DNA of 50,355 nt from Pseudocoprococcus catus. Lineage in GTDB: Bacteria > Bacillota > Clostridia > Lachnospirales > Lachnospiraceae. This document shows, in pieces, positions 21,431-30,193 of the stretch. Under the pieces are notes generated by a model. The model did not search any database. It was given only the letters and a program-made list of their open reading frames with translations, and was not told the origin of the DNA. The DNA lies in NCBI RefSeq assembly GCF_902381825.1, contig NZ_LR698973.1, positions 899,771-950,125 of the forward strand, read 5' to 3'. The position numbers were made by a program, and so were the translations under genes. Numbering within the stretch: position 1 is the first letter of the stretch; every line of letters starts with the position of its first letter.

Positions 21431-22237
21431 ATGAATTACGGAGCAGAACCGGCAGATCAGGTGGTACGGTACAGTCTGGAAGGGATGGAGTATTCGCTGA
21501 AGATCACCGGGAATGTAGCAAAGCATGTGGCAGTCTTTATTGCTGCCGCTTTGAAGGACCAGAAAAAGACAAGAGGGAAAACAAGACTTACCAGAATGTT
21601 AAAGGAACAGCGCCCGATGAAATTTTTTACTGTTCCGGGTGACCGTCTGAAAGAATTTGCAAAAGAGGCCAAGGCAAGGGGCATCTTATATGTAGTTATC
21701 AAGAATAAGGTGAATCCGGATCAGACAGAGGTCATGGTATTTGCAGATGATGCAGCAAAGATGAACCGGGTATTAGACCGGATGAATCTGGATTTTGTAA
21801 AAGCAGAATCAGGCTCTATGGTTACAGAAGCAGTGGAAAAAGAGAATGCACCGGAGAAGGCAGAGAACCAGATGGAAAAAGAAACCGGGGAGAATGTACG
21901 GACAGAGACCGTTGTCCTGCCGGAAGGCAAGATAGAATTTGAACTGGATGATGCGGAAGAAATGTTTCAGATCGGGGATGAGGCTTTTCCGGAAGGAAAT
22001 TTTACACAGGCGCAGGAGGGGGAAGTAAAGAATCCATCCGAACCTTTCTTGCGCAACAAAAATATTTTTTCCGGTCGGGAAACTAGCTGGGAAGAAAAGA
22101 ATGAAAAACCATCTGTGCGGAAAGAACTCGGAGATATCCGTAAGGAACAGGAAGAGAAACGCAAGCGTCCAGACAGACGGAAAAATGCCAGAGAGAGCCG
22201 GAAGAAACGTAAGAATATGAAAACGAAAGGCAGGTAA
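21431..22237 (+). CDS. PcfB/DUF3801-family conjugation protein
   Basis: 268 residues. The N-terminal half (about 1-125: VVRYSLEGMEYSLKITGNVA through FFTVPGDRLKEFAKEAKARG and VMVFADDAAKMNRVLDRM) matches the PcfB/DUF3801 family, a relaxosome-associated factor first defined in enterococcal pCF10 conjugation. The second half is a disordered acidic linker ending in an extremely basic tail (from about 225, rich in R and K), suited to DNA binding. It lies between relaxase and ArdC-like genes, and its stop overlaps the next start (TAATG). It probably helps deliver the relaxase-DNA complex to the coupling protein. Confidence 0.85.
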   Translation: MNYGAEPADQVVRYSLEGMEYSLKITGNVAKHVAVFIAAALKDQKKTRGKTRLTRMLKEQRPMKFFTVPGDRLKEFAKEAKARGILYVVIKNKVNPDQTEVMVFADDAAKMNRVLDRMNLDFVKAESGSMVTEAVEKENAPEKAENQMEKETGENVRTETVVLPEGKIEFELDDAEEMFQIGDEAFPEGNFTQAQEGEVKNPSEPFLRNKNIFSGRETSWEEKNEKPSVRKELGDIRKEQEEKRKRPDRRKNARESRKKRKNMKTKGR

Positions 22238-23217
22238 TGTATATGGATTTAACAGATATGATTTCAGGTGGAACGGAAGAACAGCAGATTCCTGAACAGA
22301 AATTGACCAAGGAAGAATATGCAGCCAAGAAGCAGCAGGAAAGAGAAGAGGTATGGGCTGAAGTAGATTCACAGGCACAGGGAGTTTTTCAGGATGGAGA
22401 AAAACTGAAAGGCTTTCTGGATTTTATGGCAGAGTGTAATACACAGAGAACTCCGAATCTGCTTTTGATTTACGGACAGCATCCAGATTTTAAGGTAGTA
22501 AGGTCTTATGAACGCTGGAGAGAAGAACACCGTTCAGTAAAAGCAGGGGAGCATGGCATTACTTATATGATTTCCACTGAATACGAAAAAGACGGTGAAA
22601 TGCGGAGAGGGTATACGATCGGAAAAGGATTTGACATCAGTCAGATGTCTGGAAAGCCATTGGAAGAACGCCCTCAGCGAAGTCTGACAGAACTGATAGG
22701 AACTGTCTTAAAAGACCAGTCGGTACGTGTGCAGATTGAGGATGATCTGCCAGACAAAGTGCAGGCCCAGTACAATCCGAGATACCGTACCATTTATATC
22801 CGCAACGGAATGAGTGAAGTAACGACATTCCATGCACTGAACAGAGAACTGGCGTGTGCAGCACTGGACCAGCATACTGGAACCTACAGCCGACAGAAAG
22901 TCAGTGCACAGGCTTATTGTGCAGCCTATGTGATTGCGAAACGTTATGGTGTGGATGTTACCGGATTCAATCTGGAGTATATTGCACAGAGGAATGAATG
23001 CGGAAAGAAAGATCCGCAGGAACTGAGAGACTTTTTAAATGATGTCCGTCAGGCTTCCTACAGTATACGAAACCATATCGAACGCAATTTTGGTGCAAAG
23101 GAACAGGAGTATATAACCGATGAGTTCGCAATCGGAGACCCTGTAAAAACACCGGAAACCAAGGATGAAAAAGCATCTGGAAAAGAGAAAAAAGCAAAGA
23201 ACCAGCCGGAACGATAA
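22237..23217 (+). CDS. ArdC-like antirestriction homologue with degenerate peptidase motif
   Basis: 326 residues (ATG 22237 overlaps the previous stop; ATG 22243 has better spacing to AAAGGCAGG and may be the real start). The N-terminal region (about 45-130: LKGFLDFMAECNTQRTPNLL, GQHPDFKVVRSYERWREEHR, SVKAGEHGITYMIS) fits the single-stranded-DNA-binding ArdC N-terminal domain. The following metallopeptidase-like region should carry H-E-x-x-H but reads TFHALNRELACAALD, with the catalytic glutamate lost. ArdC protects incoming conjugal DNA. Here the protein is probably a DNA-binding protector without protease activity. The C-terminal lysine-rich tail ends A-K-N-Q-P-E-R, like the protein encoded at 17555. 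Confidence 0.7.
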   Translation: MYMDLTDMISGGTEEQQIPEQKLTKEEYAAKKQQEREEVWAEVDSQAQGVFQDGEKLKGFLDFMAECNTQRTPNLLLIYGQHPDFKVVRSYERWREEHRSVKAGEHGITYMISTEYEKDGEMRRGYTIGKGFDISQMSGKPLEERPQRSLTELIGTVLKDQSVRVQIEDDLPDKVQAQYNPRYRTIYIRNGMSEVTTFHALNRELACAALDQHTGTYSRQKVSAQAYCAAYVIAKRYGVDVTGFNLEYIAQRNECGKKDPQELRDFLNDVRQASYSIRNHIERNFGAKEQEYITDEFAIGDPVKTPETKDEKASGKEKKAKNQPER

Positions 23218-23300
23218 AAGTGAAAAAGTTGGACGGTTGGAGTAGCTATTACGGAGGTCTTGTGATATGGTTGGTGTAACAAAAAAAGGAGGTCAGCCAG

Positions 23301-23612
23301 ATGACAAAATACTATTTGAAGATGGATAACATTATGAAAAATATGTTCGTGGTGGCACTGAATGATGAGCTACAGGCACAGAGTGAGCAGGATGAATGTT
23401 TGGAAGAAACGAAAGCTCTTCTGAAAAAAGTAAGTGAATACGACCTCGCTCAGAAACGACTGCAGATTACAGCCGGGGAACAAAGGCAGATCCGTAAGGC
23501 ACTGAACAGACTCAGAAGTAAATATCTTGCAGCCGGAAGATACAGCGATGGAATAGATAAAGTTATTATTCAGGTTGCAAAACCGAATACTAGTAGACAT
23601 ATATTCTGGTAG
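23301..23612 (+). CDS. Small conserved-looking ICE protein, function unknown
   Basis: I do not recognise this 103-residue basic protein. It starts at ATG 23301 behind a strong AAAAAAGGAGG site and is helical throughout, with possible coiled-coil segments around residues 25-50 (SEQDECLEETKALLKKVSE) and 55-80 (LQITAGEQRQIRKALNRLRSKY). It has no membrane segment. It lies in the transfer operon between the ArdC-like gene and DUF4314, so a structural or DNA-binding accessory role is likely but unproven. Confidence 0.6.
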   Translation: MTKYYLKMDNIMKNMFVVALNDELQAQSEQDECLEETKALLKKVSEYDLAQKRLQITAGEQRQIRKALNRLRSKYLAAGRYSDGIDKVIIQVAKPNTSRHIFW

Positions 23613-23628
23613 AGAAAGGAGTGGTTGA

Positions 23629-23907
23629 TTGGTCATTTATTCAAGAGAAAAAGTGGCAAGACTTAGAGAACAGTATCCGGCAGGAACAAGAATCTGTCTG
23701 AATTCGATGGACGGAGAAGCGGGTATGCCGCAGGGACTGGAAGGAACTGTGCAGTATGTGGATGATGCAGGCCAGCTCGGTGTTAAGTGGGACAACGGCA
23801 GAAGTCTCTCACTGATACCGGGGGTGGATTCCTTTCATAAGAAAGAAGGACAGGGACATCCAGAAGAAAAGCCACGCAAGAAAAGAGAATCTGACTTGCA
23901 GAGATAA
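23629..23907 (+). CDS. DUF4314 protein
   Basis: A 92-residue protein starting at TTG 23629 (GAAAGGAG eight bases upstream). The core YPAGTRICLNSMDGEAGMPQ, then GLEGTVQYVDDAGQLGVKWD and NGRSLSLIPGVD, matches the DUF4314 small beta-barrel family, which is common in Gram-positive conjugative elements; its SH3-like strands suggest nucleic acid or protein binding. The C-terminal tail is basic. Its stop codon TAA (23905-23907) overlaps the apparent start of the coupling-protein frame, which there reads ATA instead of ATG. Confidence 0.75.
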   Translation: MVIYSREKVARLREQYPAGTRICLNSMDGEAGMPQGLEGTVQYVDDAGQLGVKWDNGRSLSLIPGVDSFHKKEGQGHPEEKPRKKRESDLQR

Positions 23908-25655
23908 GTACAAAAAAGCAGGACTGGGTTCTGTATCTTGTCTTTCTGCCATTTGTCTGGTGGGCGGCAGCGATTACCGCTTGTGCCATTACACCGGATA
24001 AGAATTTTATTCAAATCTTAGAAACGCTGAGCGAAAAACTCGAACAGCCGTTTTTTATCACGTATACACCGTATACGTTCAAATGTATTCTGATATTCAC
24101 AGCAGCCTATTTCTTAGGCATTGGTATTTATGAATCCCAAAAAAGAAATTATAGAAGAGGCGTGGAACATGGTTCCGCAAAATGGGGCAACGTGTCCGAA
24201 ATCTGCAGACGTTACTGCGAAAAGCAGTACACGAATAATCTGCTTCTGACACAGCATTTCCGCATGGGACTGGATGGATATAAGCATAAACGAAATTTAA
24301 ATGTGCTGGTAGTCGGAGGTTCCGGGGCAGGAAAGAGCCGGACCTATGCGATTCCGAACATCATGCAGTGCAACTGCTCGATGGTGATCACAGATCCGAA
24401 AGCGGAACTTCTGCGCAAAACAGGAGGTGTTCTGGAACGGAATGGATATGAAGTCCGGGTTTTTGATTTGATCAATCCGGAGACTTCCTGGTGTTATAAT
24501 CCGTTTGCGTATGTCCGGGATGACAAGGATGTGCTGAAACTAATTAACAACCTGATCCGCAACACGACACCGAAAGGTGCACAAAGCTCGGACCCGTTCT
24601 GGGAAAAGTCAGAGACTGCACTTTTACAGGCACTTATGCTGTATTTACTGCATGAAGCTCCACCGGAAGAACAGAACTTCCCGATGATTATGGAAATGCT
24701 TGGAAGCGCACAGGTCAAAGAAGATGATGAGGATTACCAGTCACCATTGGACATTTTGTTTGAAAGACTGGAAATGCGGGACCCAGAGAGTATTGCGGTC
24801 AAGCAGTATGCCATTTATAAGCAGGCGGCCGGAAAGACCGCAAAGTCTATTTTGATATCGGTTGGTGTCCGTCTGGCAGCGTTCAATCTGAAACAAATCG
24901 CCAACCTGACCTGTACGGACGAACTGGACTTATACAGTATTGGGGAGAAAAAAGTAGCACTGTTTTGCTGTATTCCGGATGCAGACACCAGCATGAATTA
25001 TCTGGTCGGCATGATTTACAGTAATCTGTTTCAGACACTGTATTATGTGGCAGATCGGAAGTACGGAGGAAGGCTTCCGATTCCGGTACACTGCATTATG
25101 GATGAATGGCCAAACGTAGCCTTGCCGGATGATTTTGACAAGATTCTGGCAACCATGCGTTCCAGAGGGATTTCCTGCAGTATCATCATCCAGAACATTG
25201 CACAGATGAAAGCCTTATTTAAAGACTCGTATGAGAGTCTGATCGGCAACTGCGATGAATTTTTATATCTGGGTGGAAATGAAAAAGAAGGACATAAGTA
25301 TGTCTCGGAATTATTGGGAAAAGAGACATTGGATACCAATACCTACGGACAGACAAAAGGGCGTAGCGGCAGCTATTCGGTGAATTATCAGCAGACAGGA
25401 AGGGAACTTTTAACACCGGATGAAATACGGCTTTTAGATAACCGCAAAGCGATTTTGTTTATTCGTGGGGAGCGTCCGATCATGGACGATAAATATGATT
25501 TAAAAAAGCATGTGAATTTCAGATACACAGAGGACGGTGGTGCATCGCCTTATGATTATGCGAAAACACCACTGGCTCACGACGACCTAAAGATTGACAT
25601 TAACAGATTAGACGATTACGAACTGCTGTCTACCGAGGACATCCTTGGTGAATAG
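23904..25655 (+). CDS. VirD4/TraG-type coupling protein
   Basis: About 583 residues if counted from 23904. It has two N-terminal transmembrane helices (VLYLVFLPFVWWAAAITACA and CILIFTAAYFLGIGI), Walker A GGSGAGKSR (about residue 139) and VITDPKAEL, then the coupling-protein core through RGISCSIIIQNIAQMKALF to PDEIRLLDNRKAILFIRGE. It brings the relaxase-DNA complex to the channel and powers transfer. No ATG, GTG or TTG occurs in frame between the upstream stop (23892-23894) and GTG 24162, yet the intervening frame encodes both membrane helices. The likely ancestral start is at 23904 (ATG to ATA), overlapping the DUF4314 stop. If translation begins at GTG 24162 the protein lacks its membrane anchor. 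Confidence 0.85.
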   Translation: MSTKKQDWVLYLVFLPFVWWAAAITACAITPDKNFIQILETLSEKLEQPFFITYTPYTFKCILIFTAAYFLGIGIYESQKRNYRRGVEHGSAKWGNVSEICRRYCEKQYTNNLLLTQHFRMGLDGYKHKRNLNVLVVGGSGAGKSRTYAIPNIMQCNCSMVITDPKAELLRKTGGVLERNGYEVRVFDLINPETSWCYNPFAYVRDDKDVLKLINNLIRNTTPKGAQSSDPFWEKSETALLQALMLYLLHEAPPEEQNFPMIMEMLGSAQVKEDDEDYQSPLDILFERLEMRDPESIAVKQYAIYKQAAGKTAKSILISVGVRLAAFNLKQIANLTCTDELDLYSIGEKKVALFCCIPDADTSMNYLVGMIYSNLFQTLYYVADRKYGGRLPIPVHCIMDEWPNVALPDDFDKILATMRSRGISCSIIIQNIAQMKALFKDSYESLIGNCDEFLYLGGNEKEGHKYVSELLGKETLDTNTYGQTKGRSGSYSVNYQQTGRELLTPDEIRLLDNRKAILFIRGERPIMDDKYDLKKHVNFRYTEDGGASPYDYAKTPLAHDDLKIDINRLDDYELLSTEDILGE

Positions 25656-25685
25656 CAGTTTTTTGATGGATTGGAGTGATGTGTA

Positions 25686-26060
25686 TTGAAGAAACTTCTC
25701 ACAGGAGAAAAAAATAGAACAAAAAAGAATACAACTGAAAAAATGATAACCCCGATGCCGATGGGGAGAAAACAGAAAAAGTGGATGAGCCTTTATATGG
25801 CACTGGTACTGACCGTAACGGTTGGAGCAACGACCGCATTCGCAGCCGGAGATCCGTTGTCCGTTATCAATAACCTGTCTACCTTTATTTTTTCTCTGAT
25901 TCGTGCGATCGGTTTGATTTTGCTTGGATTTGGTGTTGTGCAGGTTGGTCTGTCTTTAAAAAGCCATGATCCAAGCCAGAGGGCAAATGGATTTCTGACA
26001 CTGGCCGGAGGGGTAATTATTACGTTCGCCAAAGAAATCCTCGATTTGATTATGGCGTAA
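25686..26060 (+). CDS. Maff2/VirB2-like pilin-type membrane protein
   Basis: 124 residues from TTG 25686 (GGAG nine bases upstream). A basic, K-rich N-terminus leads into a hydrophobic segment ending A-F-A-A (likely signal peptide cleavage), then two membrane helices (INNLSTFIFSLIRAIGLILL and ANGFLTLAGGVIITFAKEIL) linked by the polar loop SLKSHDPSQR. This is the layout of VirB2/TrbC-type pilins, and the S-x-D-P-S-Q-R loop matches the Maff2-type family in Firmicute ICEs. It sits between the coupling protein and the VirB6-like gene and probably forms part of the surface channel. Confidence 0.7.
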   Translation: MKKLLTGEKNRTKKNTTEKMITPMPMGRKQKKWMSLYMALVLTVTVGATTAFAAGDPLSVINNLSTFIFSLIRAIGLILLGFGVVQVGLSLKSHDPSQRANGFLTLAGGVIITFAKEILDLIMA

Positions 26061-26090
26061 GCCTCTTTGAAAAAATATATCAGGAAACAG

Positions 26091-26114
26091 CAGGAGTGCC
26101 GGAAGGTACTCCTG
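26091..26114 (+). promoter_or_regulatory. Hairpin between pilin-like and VirB6-like genes
   Basis: CAGGAGTGCC (26091-26100), loop GGAA, GGTACTCCTG (26105-26114; one G-U pair). No T-run follows, so it is more likely an mRNA stability or processing element that sets different expression of the pilin-like gene and the downstream channel genes. Confidence 0.5.
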
Positions 26115-26147
26115 TATTCAAAAATATGTTTAAGGAGGTGAGAGTTT

Positions 26148-26990
26148 TTGAGTGATAACTGGATTGTACAGAATCTAAACTCAGCACTATCCACATGGAG
26201 TGAAAAGATGGCAGAACTGTGGACTCTGCTGACCGAAAATCCGGCAACTTTTAAGGGCGGCGGCATCTGGCGGATTATGGTAAATATTAATGATGCACTG
26301 ACAGCCATTGCCTATGGATTACTGGTGTTATTTTTTGCAGCCGGAATTATAAAAACGTGTGGCAGTTTTACAGATCTGAAAAAGCCGGAACATGTGCTAA
26401 AAGCATTTATCCGGTTTGCACTTGCTCAGGGAGCAATTACATACGGGATGGAACTTATGCAGGCACTGTTTTCCATTGTGCAGGGAATCGTGACAACCGT
26501 AATGAGTGGCTCCAGTATGGCAGGGAGTGTGACGGAACTGCCAACGGAGATTGTAGATAAGATTGAGAGCGTGGGAATGCTGGAATCCATTCCGTTGTGG
26601 ATTGTTACACTGCTTGGCAGTCTGCTGATCACTGTATTGTCATTTGTAATGATTCTGACAGTGTATGGCAGAATGTTCAAAATCTATATGTATACGGCAA
26701 TCGCCCCGATTCCGATTTCCTCATTTGCAGGAGAACCCACGCAGTCCATCGGAAAGAACTTTATTCGTTCTTATGTAGGCGTATGTCTGGAAGGGGCAAT
26801 TATTGCACTGGCGTGTATTATCTTTTCTGCTTATGCGGCAAGCCCTCCGGCTGTCGGAGATACAGAGCTGAGTGCAGTTACAATCGTGTGGAACTATGTG
26901 GGAGAACTGGTATTTAATTTACTGGTGTTGGTTGGAGCAATTAAGGCATCTGACCGTATTGTCAGAGAAATGATGGGACTTGGAGGTTAA
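26148..26990 (+). CDS. VirB6/TrbL-family channel protein
   Basis: 280 residues from TTG 26148, with AAGGAGGTGAGAG upstream. Multiple membrane helices are visible (about 45-70, 85-105, 155-185 with LWIVTLLGSLLITVLSFVMI, 215-235, 255-275), with a conserved central loop (YGRMFKIYMYTAIAPIPISS) typical of TrbL/VirB6 proteins. It forms the inner-membrane part of the conjugation channel. It lies between the pilin-like gene and the DUF4313, PrgI and VirB4 genes, the usual order for this ICE group. Confidence 0.85.
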   Translation: MSDNWIVQNLNSALSTWSEKMAELWTLLTENPATFKGGGIWRIMVNINDALTAIAYGLLVLFFAAGIIKTCGSFTDLKKPEHVLKAFIRFALAQGAITYGMELMQALFSIVQGIVTTVMSGSSMAGSVTELPTEIVDKIESVGMLESIPLWIVTLLGSLLITVLSFVMILTVYGRMFKIYMYTAIAPIPISSFAGEPTQSIGKNFIRSYVGVCLEGAIIALACIIFSAYAASPPAVGDTELSAVTIVWNYVGELVFNLLVLVGAIKASDRIVREMMGLGG

Positions 26991-26994
26991 AAAT

Positions 26995-27426
26995 ATGGAT
27001 ACAAAGAAAACATTAAGATATAACTGGGAATTCGGACGTGAGACAGTAGCGATACGAGTGAGCTCTTATCGGAACAATGGGAATTTATATGTAGGACTCT
27101 GCCATAAGGAAGGGAGAGAATGGGAAGATTTTGGAGATGTAACCATTAATCTGCCCTATCAGTTCTTAGAGCCAAATGAGGCTTTTATAACAGGAGATTT
27201 TACCAAGGATATGCTTCATTTTATCAAGGAACATAAACTTGGAAAAGTGTTGAATGAAACAGGAAGATCAGGATATGCAACCTATCAGAAGGTAGCGTTT
27301 GATCTAGCAAGACTTGCGGAATTTGATCCGGAAGGCGTTGCAGAACATTGTAGATTTGCCGGGATAGAAGTACCGAAAGAAAAACCACAGAAAACGAAGA
27401 AACAAAACAGGGGAGAGGAACGATAA
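26995..27426 (+). CDS. DUF4313 protein
   Basis: A 143-residue soluble protein. ATG 26995 is chosen because GGAGGT ends seven bases upstream; the in-frame TTG at 26980 lies within the VirB6 gene end. The strands NLYVGLCHKEGREWEDFGDVT and INLPYQFLEPNEAFI match the DUF4313 family of conjugative-element proteins. Its function is unknown. The second half contains a helix-rich unit (KVAFDLARLAEFDPEGVAEH) and a K/Q/N-rich basic tail. Transcribed with the channel genes. Confidence 0.75.
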   Translation: MDTKKTLRYNWEFGRETVAIRVSSYRNNGNLYVGLCHKEGREWEDFGDVTINLPYQFLEPNEAFITGDFTKDMLHFIKEHKLGKVLNETGRSGYATYQKVAFDLARLAEFDPEGVAEHCRFAGIEVPKEKPQKTKKQNRGEER

Positions 27427-27429
27427 TTT

Positions 27430-27870
27430 ATGGAAGTAAAGATGAACAAAGAAATCAGGGACTATCAGGAATCCATGTTTATGGGACTGGACCTGAGACA
27501 ATGTGTGTGTTCTGTTCTTGCGATTCTTACAGCAGTCGGAATTTACTTTGGAATGCGTGATATTACCGGACAGGAAATAACCGGATGGCTGTGTGTGCTT
27601 GGTGCTGCTCCATTTGCTGCCTGTGGCTTTTTCAAATATCATGGTATGACAGCCGAACAGTTTTTATGGGCAGTGATCAAATCCGAATTGCTGTATCCGA
27701 AGAAACTGGTGTTTCAGTCGGAAGATATCTACTACTCCTGCATGCAGGAGACCATCTCGCTGGGAGAAAAGAATCAAAAGGATGGAGCAGAAATCATAAA
27801 AGAGCGGGAGCAAAAAGCAGAAGCAAAACAGAGAAAGAAACGCAAGGGAAGGAGTGATGCCTTTGATTAA
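27430..27870 (+). CDS. PrgI/VirB3-like membrane protein
   Basis: 146 residues with two closely spaced membrane helices (CVCSVLAILTAVGIYFG and GWLCVLGAAPFAACGFF, about 24-75) preceded by the family-typical NKEIRDYQESMFMGLDLRQ. PrgI proteins are the VirB3 counterpart that docks the VirB4 ATPase at the membrane. The C-terminal tail is highly charged and basic (QKAEAKQRKKRKGR), probably cytoplasmic. The VirB4 gene starts inside its last codons, so the two are translationally coupled, in line with a physical complex. Confidence 0.85.
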   Translation: MEVKMNKEIRDYQESMFMGLDLRQCVCSVLAILTAVGIYFGMRDITGQEITGWLCVLGAAPFAACGFFKYHGMTAEQFLWAVIKSELLYPKKLVFQSEDIYYSCMQETISLGEKNQKDGAEIIKEREQKAEAKQRKKRKGRSDAFD

Positions 27871-30193
27871 AACCTTAAGTCAGGCACTTCGGATGGATAA
27901 GGAACGCTTCAAAGTTCCGAAATCCGTCCAACAGGCAATTCCCATCCAGCGAATCTGGGCGGATGGAATTTTTCAACAGGGAACGAAATTCTCAAAAACA
28001 TATCGTTTTACAGATATCAACTATTATATTGCGAGTAAGGACAATAAGACAGAAATGTTTCTGGATTATTCTGAACTCTTAAATTCACTGGATTCCGGCA
28101 TTTCTGCCAAAATTACCATCAATAACCGGAGAATCAATAAAGAAGAATTTGAAAAATCAATCCTGCTTCCAATGAAGGAAGATGGACTGGACCACTATCG
28201 GGAAGAATACAACGAAATGCTCCTGTCTAAGATTACAGGAACAAACAACAGCATCTATCAGGAACGGTATCTGACCGTCAGTGTACATAAAAGATCGATT
28301 GATGATGCAAGAACCTATTTTGCACGTATCGGAACAGACATCGTAACACATCTGGCAAAGTTATCGTCCACAGCAGAAGGACTGGACGCAGAGAGCCGGC
28401 TCCAGATTTTTAGGGATTTCTTCAAGGGAGATGTCCCACAGGCATTCCCATTTGATCTGAAACAATTTGCCAAGAAGGGAACAAGTTTCAAGGACTGGAT
28501 GTGTCCGGATTCTATGGAATTTGAACGGGACCATTTTAAAATCGGTGACAGGTACGGAAGAGTCCTGTATATGCAGGATTATGCAAGTTATGTCAAAGAT
28601 GACATGATTTCAGAACTGTGTGACTTCAGCCGGAATCTGATGTTGTCGATTGACATCCTGCCAGTCCCTACGGATGAAGCAGTAAGGGAAATCCAGAACC
28701 GACTGCTTGGTGTGGAAACCAACGTGACCAACTGGCAGAGAAGGCAGAACGCAAACAATAACTTTTCAGCTATCGTCCCATACGATATGGAGTTGCAGAG
28801 GAAAGAAACGAAAGAAATGCTGGATGATCTGACAACCAGAGACCAGCGGATGATGTTTGGAATTCTGACGATGGTACATCTGGCAGACAGTAAAAAGCAA
28901 CTGGATTCCGATACAGAACTGCTCCTGTCGGTGGCAAGAAAGCATCTGTGCCAGATGTCAACATTAAAGTGGCAGCAAGTGGACGGACTCAATACAGTGC
29001 TTCCTTACGGACTGCGAAAGCTCAATGCGCTGCGTACACTGACAACGGAATCAACGGCTGTTTTAATCCCGTTCCATACACAGGAAATCCTGCAGCCGGG
29101 AGGTATCTATTATGGGCAGAATGCAGTCAGCAAGAACCTTCTGGTAGCCGACCGGAAGAAACTGATGAATGGAAACAGTTTCCGGTTGGGCGTCAGTGGA
29201 TCAGGAAAGAGCTTTTCGGCAAAAGAAGAGATTGTGCATCTGGCATTGAGTACCGATGACGATATCCTGATTCTTGATCCGGAGTCCGAATTCACAAAAT
29301 TAGTAGAGGCTCTTGGTGGACAGGTTGTAAAAGTATCTGCGACATCAGACAATCACCTGAATGCAATGGATATGGACGCAGCCTACGGCAATGAAAAGAA
29401 TCCACTGATTGAAAAATCGGAGTTTATCCTGTCTGTGTTCGAACAGTTGGTTGGAGCAGGAAATCTGTCAGCAAAAGAAAAGTCAATCCTGGATCGCTGT
29501 GCTGCAGATGTGTACCGGGATTATATCCGAAGTGGTTATACCGGAGAAGTTCCGACATTGAAAGATATGTACCGACAGCTGATGTTACAGCCGGAAGAAG
29601 AGGCAAGAGGACTGGCATTATCATCCGAACTTTTTATCAATGGAAGCCTGAACACCTTTGCACAGCCGACCAATGTGAATAAGAAGAACAGGATCATGGA
29701 TTATGATATCCGGGAACTGGGGGAACAGCTGATGCCACTGGGAATGCTGGTTACCTTAGACAGTATTTTCAACAGGGTAATTCAGAACTGGAAAGAAGGA
29801 AAAACGACATGGATATTTGCCGATGAGTTTTATTTGTTATTTCGCTATGAATACAGTGCAAATTTCTTCTACCGACTGTACAAGAGAATCAGAAAATACA
29901 ATGGATTCGTGACAGGTTTAACCCAAAATGTTGAGGAACTTCTGAAATCGGACACTGCAAGACTGATGTTGGCAAACAGTGAGTTTTTGATTCTTTTGAA
30001 TCAGGCAAGTACAGACAGGGAAGAACTGGCAACTCTTTTGAATATTTCCGAAAACCAACTGTCCTATATTACAAATGTATCGGTCGGCAGTGGTCTGATC
30101 CGTTGCTCTGGGAATATCGTACCATTTGAGAATACATTTCCAAAGAATACAGACCTTTATAAACTAATGACAACAAAACCGGGAGAATCATAA
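27857..30193 (+). CDS. VirB4/TraE-type conjugation ATPase
   Basis: About 778 residues. The N-terminal half (to about 420) is the VirB4 membrane-contacting domain; the C-terminal half is a AAA-type ATPase with Walker A GVSGSGKSF near residue 445, DDDILILDPESEFTKLVEAL just after, and Walker B WIFADEFYLLF near 651. It powers substrate transport and pilus assembly. ATG 27857 is favoured; GTG 27854 overlaps the ribosome-binding site and TTG 27863 is also possible. The gene overlaps PrgI at its start and the next gene by one base (TAATG) at its end. Length is normal and no damage is seen. Confidence 0.92.
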   Translation: MPLIKTLSQALRMDKERFKVPKSVQQAIPIQRIWADGIFQQGTKFSKTYRFTDINYYIASKDNKTEMFLDYSELLNSLDSGISAKITINNRRINKEEFEKSILLPMKEDGLDHYREEYNEMLLSKITGTNNSIYQERYLTVSVHKRSIDDARTYFARIGTDIVTHLAKLSSTAEGLDAESRLQIFRDFFKGDVPQAFPFDLKQFAKKGTSFKDWMCPDSMEFERDHFKIGDRYGRVLYMQDYASYVKDDMISELCDFSRNLMLSIDILPVPTDEAVREIQNRLLGVETNVTNWQRRQNANNNFSAIVPYDMELQRKETKEMLDDLTTRDQRMMFGILTMVHLADSKKQLDSDTELLLSVARKHLCQMSTLKWQQVDGLNTVLPYGLRKLNALRTLTTESTAVLIPFHTQEILQPGGIYYGQNAVSKNLLVADRKKLMNGNSFRLGVSGSGKSFSAKEEIVHLALSTDDDILILDPESEFTKLVEALGGQVVKVSATSDNHLNAMDMDAAYGNEKNPLIEKSEFILSVFEQLVGAGNLSAKEKSILDRCAADVYRDYIRSGYTGEVPTLKDMYRQLMLQPEEEARGLALSSELFINGSLNTFAQPTNVNKKNRIMDYDIRELGEQLMPLGMLVTLDSIFNRVIQNWKEGKTTWIFADEFYLLFRYEYSANFFYRLYKRIRKYNGFVTGLTQNVEELLKSDTARLMLANSEFLILLNQASTDREELATLLNISENQLSYITNVSVGSGLIRCSGNIVPFENTFPKNTDLYKLMTTKPGES

